A stretch of DNA of 64,000 nt from Xanthocytophaga agilis. GTDB taxonomy: Bacteria; Bacteroidota; Bacteroidia; Cytophagales; 172606-1. A model generated the notes under the pieces. The model saw only the letters and a program-made list of their open reading frames with translations, did no database searches and had not been told where the DNA came from. How positions within the stretch are numbered: the first letter of the stretch is position 1; each line of letters starts with the position of its first letter. Of this stretch, positions 53,573 to 62,772 are shown piece after piece. The position numbers and the translations under genes are program-made. The stretch covers positions 558,001-622,000 of the forward strand of contig NZ_JASJOU010000001.1 in assembly GCF_030068605.1 (NCBI RefSeq). The letters are read 5' to 3'.

Positions 53573-55033
53573 ATGCTCTCTGTCAAAACACCAGTTACCC
53601 GTTTATCTTTTAGCTTACCCGTGATGGTTCTGGGGACTCTTATTTCCGGACTATGCTGGTATGTATCCTGTGGATTGTCTGGTGAGTATGGGTGGCTTCT
53701 CTGGATAGCGCCTGTACCAGTGTTGATTCTTTCATTTCAGACAAGTAAAGGAACTACTTTTCTGATAGCATTCACTGCCTATTTGATAGGAAGACTTAGC
53801 TGGTTTTCCTATCTGGAATCTGTGGCTACATTGATACCTGCCATTATTTTTACACTTTTATTTCCATTGGCTTTTGCTTGTATCATACTTATAAGCAGAA
53901 TTATTGTGCTTCAGATAGGCTCCTGGTATACACTATTTGCCTTTCCTGTGTTTTTTACCACATTTGAGTTTTTATTTTCGATTTCTTCACCTCATGGAAC
54001 AGCTGGAAGCATAGCCTATTCACAGATGAATATGCTACCACTTATTCAAATTGCTTCAGTTACTGGCATGTTGGGTATTACATTCTTTGTGACCTGTGTT
54101 CCTTCTGCCATAGCTGTAGGTTGGTTATATCATAAAGAGAAAGTTCAATTCAGATATATACTCAGTTTTTTAACTTTGCTTATTATCTCTGTTTTAGGAT
54201 TTGGTGAGTTCCGATTGATCAGCATTCCCAGAACTCCTAAATTCAAAGCAGGATTGGTGTCATTGGATGAGAAATACCATTACGAACCGGGTCGGGTAGA
54301 GGCATCAAAAGAAATTAAGGCAGTTGAAAACTATGTTTTTCATATAGCAGAACTTGCCAGACAAGGTGCTCACATGATCGTATTACCAGAAAGAGCGATT
54401 AACATTCATACAGAAACCAATGCTGAGATACTGAGTCTCTTACAAGATGCTGCCAGACAAAATCAGGTGGGGCTGGTGATCGGATACACCAATCTGGTGC
54501 AAAAGCCTGAGACTAATGCCGCCTTAATTATTGATGTGACAGGCAATCTACTGAATCAGTACAACAAAGTTCATTTAATACCAGGGTTAGAAGGCCAGTT
54601 TATGCCTGGGAAAAATCCAGCTATTGTCAACTTTATGAGTAATCAGACTGGTATGGCTATATGTAAGGATCTCGATTTTACCAGATATATCCGAAAGTAT
54701 GGGGTTGCTGGCATCTCTGTGTTATTTGTACCTGCATGGGATTTTACAGTAGATGATTGGCTTCATAGTCGAATGGCTATTTTGAGAAGCGTAGAAAATG
54801 GCTTTTCTCAGGTTCGGGCTGCACGTAAAGGAAGATTAACGATCAATGACGCTTATGGTAGGGTTACCAGTGAAGCAAATTGTGCCGATGGCCAGCAGGC
54901 TTTGCTGATAGGATCAGTTTCTATAGTAAGAATCCATACACTATATAGTCGGTTTGGAGAATGGTTTGGGGTGTTAAATGTGTTGGCTGTGATAGGGTTT
55001 ATTTCTATCTATATGTATAGACGAAAGAGGTAG
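53573..55033 (+). CDS. Apolipoprotein N-acyltransferase-like (Lnt/nitrilase superfamily)
   Basis: 486 residues: N-terminal membrane region of six or seven helices (about 15-215) and a C-terminal carbon-nitrogen hydrolase domain from about 225. The catalytic triad candidates are Glu in VLPERAIN near residue 272, Lys in NQYNKVHLIPG near 330 and Cys in GMAICKDLDF near 362, the Glu-Lys-Cys of the nitrilase superfamily. Lnt adds the third acyl chain to lipoproteins at the inner membrane. It is a divergent paralogue if the organism has a core lnt elsewhere, since many Lnt regions (e.g. the usual hydrophobic pocket) are only loosely matched. Adjacent to an AraC regulator. Confidence 0.8.
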   Translation: MLSVKTPVTRLSFSLPVMVLGTLISGLCWYVSCGLSGEYGWLLWIAPVPVLILSFQTSKGTTFLIAFTAYLIGRLSWFSYLESVATLIPAIIFTLLFPLAFACIILISRIIVLQIGSWYTLFAFPVFFTTFEFLFSISSPHGTAGSIAYSQMNMLPLIQIASVTGMLGITFFVTCVPSAIAVGWLYHKEKVQFRYILSFLTLLIISVLGFGEFRLISIPRTPKFKAGLVSLDEKYHYEPGRVEASKEIKAVENYVFHIAELARQGAHMIVLPERAINIHTETNAEILSLLQDAARQNQVGLVIGYTNLVQKPETNAALIIDVTGNLLNQYNKVHLIPGLEGQFMPGKNPAIVNFMSNQTGMAICKDLDFTRYIRKYGVAGISVLFVPAWDFTVDDWLHSRMAILRSVENGFSQVRAARKGRLTINDAYGRVTSEANCADGQQALLIGSVSIVRIHTLYSRFGEWFGVLNVLAVIGFISIYMYRRKR

Positions 55034-55043
55034 ATCATTGTTT

Positions 55044-55238
55044 TTATGTAGAAGTATTTTGTTCTAATTCAGTACCACCCTTACCATCTGTAATAGAAGT
55101 CGCCAATTTCCAACTCTTGCCATCTGAAGAAATCAGTACATCCTATTTTTTGGCATAGGAAGCTTCCCATAAAATCTGAATTCCTTCCATCGTATATTGT
55201 TTTTAAAGGTCCGGAAGCACAAACCTATGAACATCTGT
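55044..55238 (-). pseudogene. Relic of an F5/8 type C (discoidin) domain
   Basis: A minus-strand frame reads HRFVLPDL, stop, KQYTMEGIQILWEASYAKK, stop (TAG), DVLISSDGKSWKLATSITDG, KGGTELEQNTST to TAA at 55044-55046. IQILWEASYAKKYDVLISSDGKSW-type sequence is the core of carbohydrate-binding F5/8 type C domains found at the ends of glycoside hydrolases. The internal TAG sits where Tyr is expected, and a TAA precedes it. It is a gene fossil between the Lnt-like gene and the FtsX permease, near the glycan operon. Confidence 0.7.
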
Positions 55239-55390
55239 AAAAGAAAACAAAAGGCTACTACCGAGAAGAAAAATGATACGGATCTTCGTTTCTGGTAGCT
55301 TACCTTTTGATAACAACTTAATGAATATGAGCATTTTCCAGGATTTCTTTATGTTGGTTTAACATGTAGCCAACTACCCTAACAAAATAT

Positions 55391-57757
55391 CTACTCAGTT
55401 TTTAGGGCCTTGACTGGGTTGGCCAGTGCTGCTTTTACAGATTGCAGGCTGATAGTTACTACGGCAATTACAAGAGCCAGTAAACCTGCCAAAGCAAAAA
55501 TCCACCACTGGACAGATATATGGTAAGCGAAATTTTGCAACCACTGGTGTACACTATACCAGGCTATAGGAATGGCTATGGCAAAAGCGATACCTACCAA
55601 CAATACAAAATCCAGTGATAACATGATAACAATAGTTCTAACAGATGCTCCTAATACTTTTCGGATGCTAATCTCCTTTATTTTACTTTCCGCAGTATAG
55701 GCTGCCAATCCAAATAGTCCCAGACAGGAAATAAAAATAGCCAGAAAGCTGAAGCAGTTGCCTAGTTTGCTTACTATCTGCTCACTTTTGTAAAGATTAG
55801 TATATTCCTGATCTGAAAACTGATAGGTAAATGGAAAATTAGTATTCAGACTTTTGTGTAATTTCTCCAAACCTGTAAGAACATCCGGAGTTTTGCCTGC
55901 TTCTACGCGTATCAGAATAGTTCCCCAGCGCATATGCTTATCCAGGCGCATTACAAGTGGATCAATAGTTTGATAGACAGAGTTGAAATGAAAATCCTTC
56001 AACACTCCGATGATTGTACCTTTATGAGAACCCCACCACAATGGCTGACCTATCGGATTTTGATAGCCCAGTTTTTGTAAGGCTGTTTCATTAATAAGAT
56101 AGCTCACGGAATCTGTTCCAAAGTCCTTTGAGAAGTCACGACCTTCTTTTAACTGAAGTTTCATGGTTTCAACAAAGTCATACCCAACCGGTGTGTCTGA
56201 GAATGGAATAGTCAGATTCGGATCTTTGCCAGGCCAGCTAATATCTGTAGTATGATGTTCCATTACAGTAGGTGATTGGTGCATACGTGAAATACTCAAT
56301 ATCCCAGGTAGCTTGCTGGCTTCGGTTTTAAACAAATCATATTTCTGTATCAGTTCGCCCTCCATTGGAATATACAGAAGATTTTCTCTGTCATACCCCA
56401 GATTTAAGTGCTGGATATAGTTTAACTGGCGATGCATGACAATCATACCTATGATAAGCAGAATCGAAAGCGTAAACTGAAAGACAACTAGTCCTTTACG
56501 AAACAGGAATGATCCTGTATCAAATTTGAGCGTTCCTTTTAAAACACGTACTGGATTAAAAGAAGACAGAAAAAGGGCAGGATAACTACCTGCTATAGCT
56601 CCTGTAATAAATATAACTCCCAATAACGTAGTCCAGAAAAGAGGCTGAGCCAATGGAAGTGACAAGTGTTTGCTGGTAAGTGTGCTGAAAACAGGTAAGA
56701 GAATCATTACCAGGAAGAGTGCCAGTACCCCTGCTGTTATAGTTAATACCATACTTTCACTCAGAAACTGGATTATCAGAGAGGGGCGAAGTGCACCAAT
56801 TACCTTACGAATACCTACTTCTTTAGCGCGTTTGGCTGAACGGGCTGTTGCTAGATTCATTAAGTTAATACACGCTATCAACAGAATGAAAAAAGCCACA
56901 AAACTGAAAATACGCACATATTCAATACGTCCACCATTTAACTGGCCATTTTTAAATACGGAATGCAGATATCTTTCGGAATAGGGTTGCAAACCAAGTT
57001 CTACCCGGAGTCCTTTTCGTTTTTCGGTGTATTGGTAAACAAAATCCTTGATTTTGGTTTCTACTTTATCCGGGTCTATTTCTGGTCGTAGTTGAATAAA
57101 GGTAGATGGACTGGTATTCGTCCAGTTGTGTACCCATTTATTTTCTTTTATGTAGGCTGTCCAACTTCTGAGAAAATCGAATTGTATGGATGATTGTGAT
57201 GGAATGTTTTCAAAAACAGCAGTAACCAAAAGATCTTCCTTATTTTCAAAGCGAATAGGTTTTCCAATTGCTTGTTCAGGATTTCCAAAAAACTGTTCCG
57301 CCATCCGTCTGGAAATGGCAATACTACCTGGATCATTCAAAGCTGATACTATTGTTCCCTGAAGCAATGGATAACTAAACATGCTAAAAAAGTCAGACCC
57401 AGCAAACGAGCCTTCCATTTTTTGTATAGTATTGCCTGATTCTAAAGTAAATGTACGTACTTCTTCCATTCCTGTTGCAGATTGTATTTCTGGAATCACC
57501 TTTTTGAGTTCTTCTGCCAGTAAACCCTGTGTAAGATAGGAAGCTTCTGTTTTATCGACATAATATTGACGTTCAAATACCTGGTAGAGCTGGCTTTCAT
57601 TTGCATGAAAGGCATCCATATCCAGCTCGTCCTTTACCCATAAGGCAATCATCAGACTACATGCCAAGCCAAAAGCTAGTCCCAGAATATTGATAGCCGA
57701 ATAAGCTTTGTTGCGTACAAGGCTTCTAAAAGCGATTTTGAGATAGTTACGTAGCAT
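55391..57757 (-). CDS. ABC transporter permease, MacB/FtsX type
   Basis: 788 residues from MLRNYLKIAFRSLVRNKAYS, the normal start of this family. A longer frame adds 76 residues with no matching pattern, so it is excluded. Features: first transmembrane helix INILGLAFGLACSLMIALWV, a periplasmic MacB-type domain (about 50-250), an FtsX core with three helices, a second periplasmic domain, and a final FtsX core with conserved IREISIRKVLGAS-type block (seen as KIKEISIRKVLGASVRTIVI). No ATPase gene is adjacent, so it depends on a MacB/LolD-type ATPase elsewhere. Duplicated cores (about residues 20 and 670) show internal pseudo-repetition. Confidence 0.9.
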   Translation of the reverse strand: MLRNYLKIAFRSLVRNKAYSAINILGLAFGLACSLMIALWVKDELDMDAFHANESQLYQVFERQYYVDKTEASYLTQGLLAEELKKVIPEIQSATGMEEVRTFTLESGNTIQKMEGSFAGSDFFSMFSYPLLQGTIVSALNDPGSIAISRRMAEQFFGNPEQAIGKPIRFENKEDLLVTAVFENIPSQSSIQFDFLRSWTAYIKENKWVHNWTNTSPSTFIQLRPEIDPDKVETKIKDFVYQYTEKRKGLRVELGLQPYSERYLHSVFKNGQLNGGRIEYVRIFSFVAFFILLIACINLMNLATARSAKRAKEVGIRKVIGALRPSLIIQFLSESMVLTITAGVLALFLVMILLPVFSTLTSKHLSLPLAQPLFWTTLLGVIFITGAIAGSYPALFLSSFNPVRVLKGTLKFDTGSFLFRKGLVVFQFTLSILLIIGMIVMHRQLNYIQHLNLGYDRENLLYIPMEGELIQKYDLFKTEASKLPGILSISRMHQSPTVMEHHTTDISWPGKDPNLTIPFSDTPVGYDFVETMKLQLKEGRDFSKDFGTDSVSYLINETALQKLGYQNPIGQPLWWGSHKGTIIGVLKDFHFNSVYQTIDPLVMRLDKHMRWGTILIRVEAGKTPDVLTGLEKLHKSLNTNFPFTYQFSDQEYTNLYKSEQIVSKLGNCFSFLAIFISCLGLFGLAAYTAESKIKEISIRKVLGASVRTIVIMLSLDFVLLVGIAFAIAIPIAWYSVHQWLQNFAYHISVQWWIFALAGLLALVIAVVTISLQSVKAALANPVKALKTE

Positions 57758-58069
57758 AGTTGTAAAGGTAAAATGGATGCTATATTTAGAAATTGCCAGA
57801 TGGTATTTTCTAAATTGCTTGATTGTCAGTCGCATCCATAAATGGTGGATACTAAGAAATTGGTTGAAATTGTTGCTCAAATCCTTTGCCAATACGCGTG
57901 CTTTGTTTGTAATTGGTTGATTGTTAGTAGATTGCGTATAGTCGTCAATAAATAGGATGTTCAAAGTCGGACACTTTGTGTTCATTTATGGGTAAAGGTG
58001 TTAAGTTTCTAATTTGTTATTTAAATAGTATTGTTTAGGATAATTCGTAGTTTTATTCAGGTGAAATAG

Positions 58070-58089
58070 TATATTTGCGAACCGCGGTT
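58070..58089 (+). promoter_or_regulatory. -7 promoter element and AACCGCGGTT palindrome upstream of the GH operon
   Basis: TATATTTG (58070-58077) matches TAnnTTTG and is followed by the perfect 10-base palindrome AACCGCGGTT (58080-58089), about 88 bases before the GH95 start. The palindrome falls near the expected transcription start, well placed for a repressor. The spacer 57758-58177 is shared with the divergent permease and holds no other gene. Confidence 0.5.
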
Positions 58090-58177
58090 TTATGTGTCAT
58101 TTGTACATGTGAAATTGTGTAAAAATGACACATTTGTGATTGTTTGTCTCATACTATCTACCTATCAGAACCATTTT

Positions 58178-60634
58178 ATGAAACAACTACTTATTACCCT
58201 TCTATTTTTTACAATGACAAGTGGATTCTCACAACAATCGGGCTTAACTCTCTGGTATAAACAACCTTCGGGTGATGTTTGGGAAAATGCACTACCAATT
58301 GGGAATGGAAGGCTGGGAGGGATGGTATATGGAAATGTTCCGAAGGAAATTATTCAACTTAATGAGCATACCGTATGGAGTGGCAGTCCTAATCGCAATG
58401 ATAATCCAGATGCGCTGGCTTCATTGCCTGAGGTAAGAAAGCTGATTTTTGAAGGACATTACAAGGAGGCAGAGAAACTTACCAATCAATCAATTTTAAC
58501 CAAAAAGTCGCATGGACAAAAGTTTCAACCTGTAGGCAATCTGGAACTAACTTTCAATGGGCATGACAACTATACTAATTATTACCGGGAACTCGATATT
58601 AGTCGGGCAGTAACAAAAACTTCCTATACAGTAGGCGGAATTACCTATACACGAGAAACATTCGCCTCATTTCCGGATAGAGTGATTGTGATGCAACTGA
58701 CAGCCAGTAAACCAGGCAGTCTTTCATTTTCGGCAGCCTATGCCTGCCCTCACAAAAGTTCGTCTGTGGTTACTACTGCATCCAACGATCTGGAACTTAC
58801 CGGCGTTACCAGTGATCATGAAGGGGTAAAAGGTATGGTTAAGTTTAAAGGAATAACCCGAATTAAACTAAATGGTGGAACCCTTGCCAAAACAGATAGC
58901 TCTCTGATTATACAAGGTGCTAATTCAGCTACTCTTTTTATTTCTATTGGTACAAATTTCAACAATTATAAGGATCTGAGTGGAAATGAATCTAGACGGG
59001 TTGAAACCTATATCAATCAGGCTTATTCCAAATCGTTTGCCTCGTTAGTAAAAGCACATGTAGTTGCATACCAACAGTTGTTTAATCGGGTAAAACTGGA
59101 TCTAGGGCCCTCCAAGGATAGTCAGGTTCCAACAGATGAACAGCTTAAGAATTTTCGGAATACCAACGAACCCGCGTTGGTTGTGTTGTATTACCAGTAT
59201 GGACGCTACCTGCTTATTTCTTCCTCGCAACCGGGTGGACAACCTGCGAACCTTCAAGGGATTTGGAACAACAAAATGAGTCCCCCTTGGGATAGCAAAT
59301 ACACCATTAATATCAATACCGAGATGAACTACTGGCCAGCTGAGAAGACCAACCTGACTGAGCTACATGACCCTTTATTTCAACTGGTGAAAGAACTATC
59401 TGAAACAGGACAGGAAACTGCCCGTGTAATGTATGGTGCCAGAGGATGGATGGCCCATCATAATACCGATATCTGGCGAATCAACGGTCCGGTAGATGGT
59501 GCTTTCTGGGGCGTCTGGAATGCTGGAGGTGGCTGGTTGAGTCAACATCTCTGGGAGCATTATCTGTATACTGGGGATAAGGCGTTTCTGGAGTCCGTTT
59601 ATCCTATTTTAAGAGGGGCATCTTTGTTTTATGTGGATTTTTTAGTGGAACACCCTAAATACCACTGGCTGGTGGTGGCTCCGGCTAATTCACCAGAAAA
59701 TGCACCAAAAGCGCATGAAGGATCATCACTGGATGCAGGTACGACAATGGATAATCAGATTGTGTATGATGTGTTTAGTTCCACTATTCGTGCTGCCGAG
59801 ATTCTAAATAAAGATGCTTCTTTTATAGACACATTGAAACAGAAACGCGGTCGTCTGGCCCCAATGCATATTGGTCAACACAACCAGCTACAAGAGTGGC
59901 TGGATGATGTAGATGATCCCAACGATCATCATCGCCATATTTCTCATTTGTATGGCTTGTTTCCATCCAATCAGATCTCACCTTACCGGACACCTGAATT
60001 ATTTGCTGCAGCCCGTAATACACTTACACAACGAGGCGATGTCTCTACAGGCTGGAGTATGGGATGGAAAATAAACTGGTGGGCTAAAATGCTGGATGGT
60101 AACCATGCCTACAAACTGATTCAAAATCAGCTTACGCCACTGGGAGTTAATCCGGATGGTGGCGGAACATATACTAATCTGTTTGATGCTCATCCGCCTT
60201 TTCAGATTGACGGCAATTTTGGTTGTACCTCTGGTATTACCGAGATGCTGATGCAAAGTTCAGATGGAACTGTGCATCTATTGCCTGCTTTACCTGATGC
60301 CTGGCCAGGTGGTACTGTAAGTGGACTGAAAGCCAGGGGTGGTTTTGAGATTGTAAACATGGAGTGGAAGGATACCAAATTAGTAAAACTAGTAGTAAAG
60401 TCAATTCTGGGAGGAAACCTTCGTTTGCGGGTGCCTAATGAATTAAAGTTGAATAATGGAACGGGTTTAAATCAGGCTACAGGTAAGAATCCGAATGTGT
60501 TTTATCAGACGGAAGACACTCCTGCACCGATTGTTTCACCTAAGTCGACTATTGCACCACTTGCCTTAAAAGAAACTGTGTTATATGATTTGCCTACACA
60601 GAAAGGAGGGATCTATACACTGGTGAGTAAGTAA
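58178..60634 (+). CDS. Secreted GH95 family glycoside hydrolase (alpha-L-fucosidase/galactosidase type)
   Basis: 818 residues from MKQLLITLLFFTMTSGFSQ, a clear signal peptide; a frame extension of 28 codons is not signal-like. GH95 hallmarks: WENALPIGNGRLGGMVYGN and IQLNEHTVWSGSPNRNDNPD at the N terminus, then NINTEMNYWPAEKTNL near residue 379 (Asn residues that act with the base), VAPANSPENAP near 503 (general acid Glu) and PFQIDGNFGCTSGITEM near 676 (Asp). These correspond to the catalytic Asn/Glu/Asp of bifidobacterial AfcA. The enzyme inverts alpha-1,2-fucosyl or galactosyl linkages in plant or host glycans. It is the first gene of an operon with GH51 and GH43, with 55 bases between. Confidence 0.93.
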   Translation: MKQLLITLLFFTMTSGFSQQSGLTLWYKQPSGDVWENALPIGNGRLGGMVYGNVPKEIIQLNEHTVWSGSPNRNDNPDALASLPEVRKLIFEGHYKEAEKLTNQSILTKKSHGQKFQPVGNLELTFNGHDNYTNYYRELDISRAVTKTSYTVGGITYTRETFASFPDRVIVMQLTASKPGSLSFSAAYACPHKSSSVVTTASNDLELTGVTSDHEGVKGMVKFKGITRIKLNGGTLAKTDSSLIIQGANSATLFISIGTNFNNYKDLSGNESRRVETYINQAYSKSFASLVKAHVVAYQQLFNRVKLDLGPSKDSQVPTDEQLKNFRNTNEPALVVLYYQYGRYLLISSSQPGGQPANLQGIWNNKMSPPWDSKYTININTEMNYWPAEKTNLTELHDPLFQLVKELSETGQETARVMYGARGWMAHHNTDIWRINGPVDGAFWGVWNAGGGWLSQHLWEHYLYTGDKAFLESVYPILRGASLFYVDFLVEHPKYHWLVVAPANSPENAPKAHEGSSLDAGTTMDNQIVYDVFSSTIRAAEILNKDASFIDTLKQKRGRLAPMHIGQHNQLQEWLDDVDDPNDHHRHISHLYGLFPSNQISPYRTPELFAAARNTLTQRGDVSTGWSMGWKINWWAKMLDGNHAYKLIQNQLTPLGVNPDGGGTYTNLFDAHPPFQIDGNFGCTSGITEMLMQSSDGTVHLLPALPDAWPGGTVSGLKARGGFEIVNMEWKDTKLVKLVVKSILGGNLRLRVPNELKLNNGTGLNQATGKNPNVFYQTEDTPAPIVSPKSTIAPLALKETVLYDLPTQKGGIYTLVSK

Positions 60635-60689
60635 CCTGTATTCTCAAATACTAAATGTAATGATCTTATAAATACATCTGTTTTATCTA

Positions 60690-62759
60690 ATGAAAAGCCA
60701 CTTATTTACTTTTACAATGAGAATAATACCCGAATCCTGCAAAAGCAGAACAAGCAAAAAGAGTAGAAGACTTGTACTGAGTATGATTGTGTATTTGGCT
60801 GTTTCCCTGACTGTATTAGCACAGTCTGCCAGACAACAAACCACATCCACAGGAAAGAAAATCAGTCCTACTTTATTCGGGTTGTTTTTTGAAGACATCA
60901 ATTATGCTGCAGATGGCGGACTCTATGCCGAAATGATACAAAATCGTTCGTTTGAATACAGTCCGGCAGACCGTAGAGAGTGGCATTCGCTTACCAGTTG
61001 GGAATATATTACGCCTGTGTTTTCCTACGGTTCACTGAATGTAGAAACCAATAAGCCTATTCACCCAAACAATCCTCATTATGCTGTACTGACTATCGAA
61101 CATGTAGGACAGCCAGGTGTAGGAGAGAATAGTAAGATTCCCGAAAACAAAGGTGTACCAGGTGTTGGAATCAAAAATCGTGGGTATGATCATATGGTTG
61201 TAAAAGCTGGAGAAAAGTATGCATTCTCTCTGTTTGCCTGCCAGTTATCAGCAACTCCGGTTGCACTTACCGTAAGTCTGCAGGACCCCAGAGGAAAAAT
61301 ACTGTCGGAAAGTAAGCTGACTGTTAATTCAAAAGATTGGAATAAATATACTGCTACTCTTACAGCTTCTGAACGAAGTGATAGCACATCTCTTGTTATT
61401 TTGGGTACTACGCAAGGAAAAGTAGGGATAGATATAGTTTCTCTTTTTCCGGAAAATACCTTCAAAAATCGTCAGAACGGACTTCGGGCTGATCTCGCTC
61501 AACTGCTTGCTGATATGAAGCCAGCCTTCATTCGTTTTCCGGGTGGTTGTCTGGCTCATGGAGATGGACTGGGAAATATGTATCGCTGGAAAAATACTAT
61601 AGGGCCTATTGAACAACGGGTTGAACAACGAAATATCTGGGGGTATCATCAGACAGCTGGTTTGGGGTATTATGAATATTTTCAGTTTTGTGAAGACATT
61701 GGGGCAAAGCCACTCCCTGTATTGCCTGCTGCAGTCAGTTGTCAGAATTCTGGTGGTACATGGCGTATTGGAGGTACAGGCCAGAAAGCAATACCTATGG
61801 ATGAAATGAAGGATTACATTCAGGAAGTGCTGGATCTGATTGAGTGGGCGAATGGGTCTGTTTCGTCTACCTGGGGAGCTAAACGGGCCGCTGCAGGTCA
61901 TCCCAAACCTTTCAATCTGGAATTTGTCGGTATTGGAAATGAAGACAAGATCACGCCTGAGTTTGAAGAACGATTTAAGTTGATTTATGATGCTGTGAAA
62001 GCCAAACATCCTGAAATCACTGTTATTGGAACTGTTGGACCATTTCCGGATGGAGAAGACTTTACCAAAGGCTGGAAATATGCCAATAACCTGACTGTAC
62101 CTATGGTAGACGAGCATTATTACCAGCAACCTGACTGGTTTGTCAGGAATCAGTACCGTTATGATGCATATGATAGAAAACAATCCCATGTATATCTGGG
62201 AGAATATGCTTCCTGGGGGAATAAGCTGAAAAATGCAATATCCGAAGCAATCTATATGACAGCTCTGGAACGAAATGGCGATGTAGTGGATATGGCCTCA
62301 TACGCACCTTTGCTGGCTAAGAAAAATCATACTCAGTGGAAGACAGACATGATCTTCTTTGATAATGAAAAGGTTTGTTTGACTCCTAACTACTATGTGC
62401 AAAAACTTTTTACGGCTAACCAAGGCGACTACTATTATGATAAGATCGTTTCTAAAAACAGCAAAGATTCTACTTTGGCAGCTTCCTGTGTGAAAGATAG
62501 TAAAACAGGGGATATTATTCTCAAACTTGTAAATGGCGGAACTGCTTCTCAATCTATGAAGATAGACCTTTCAGCCTTTAAAAAGCTGGCTTCACAGGCA
62601 GAGCAGGTTGTGATCGCAGGTAGTGCAGAGGCTGAGAATACACTGGAAAATCCCCAGGCTATTGCTCCTGTACAATCTAAGATCAAGGTAAGCAAGTCTT
62701 TTCAATACAATGCACCTGCTATGTCACTAACTGTTATTCGAATCAAAACACAAAGCTGA
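60690..62759 (+). CDS. Secreted GH51 alpha-L-arabinofuranosidase
   Basis: 689 residues. A basic leader (KKSRRLVLSMIVYLAVSLTVLAQ) provides the export signal; the annotated ATG is the first of several. The GH51 pattern begins ISPTLFGLFFEDINYAADGG, then YAEMIQNRSFEY. The acid/base Glu is in FVGIGNEDK near residue 417 and the nucleophile Glu in VYLGEYASWGN near 503. A beta-sandwich closes the protein (NAPAMSLTVIRIKTQ). Removes arabinofuranosyl side chains from arabinan or arabinoxylan. The GH43 start lies 13 bases after its stop, so the genes are translationally linked. Confidence 0.93.
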   Translation: MKSHLFTFTMRIIPESCKSRTSKKSRRLVLSMIVYLAVSLTVLAQSARQQTTSTGKKISPTLFGLFFEDINYAADGGLYAEMIQNRSFEYSPADRREWHSLTSWEYITPVFSYGSLNVETNKPIHPNNPHYAVLTIEHVGQPGVGENSKIPENKGVPGVGIKNRGYDHMVVKAGEKYAFSLFACQLSATPVALTVSLQDPRGKILSESKLTVNSKDWNKYTATLTASERSDSTSLVILGTTQGKVGIDIVSLFPENTFKNRQNGLRADLAQLLADMKPAFIRFPGGCLAHGDGLGNMYRWKNTIGPIEQRVEQRNIWGYHQTAGLGYYEYFQFCEDIGAKPLPVLPAAVSCQNSGGTWRIGGTGQKAIPMDEMKDYIQEVLDLIEWANGSVSSTWGAKRAAAGHPKPFNLEFVGIGNEDKITPEFEERFKLIYDAVKAKHPEITVIGTVGPFPDGEDFTKGWKYANNLTVPMVDEHYYQQPDWFVRNQYRYDAYDRKQSHVYLGEYASWGNKLKNAISEAIYMTALERNGDVVDMASYAPLLAKKNHTQWKTDMIFFDNEKVCLTPNYYVQKLFTANQGDYYYDKIVSKNSKDSTLAASCVKDSKTGDIILKLVNGGTASQSMKIDLSAFKKLASQAEQVVIAGSAEAENTLENPQAIAPVQSKIKVSKSFQYNAPAMSLTVIRIKTQS

Positions 62760-62772
62760 GTCTTACCGAAAA

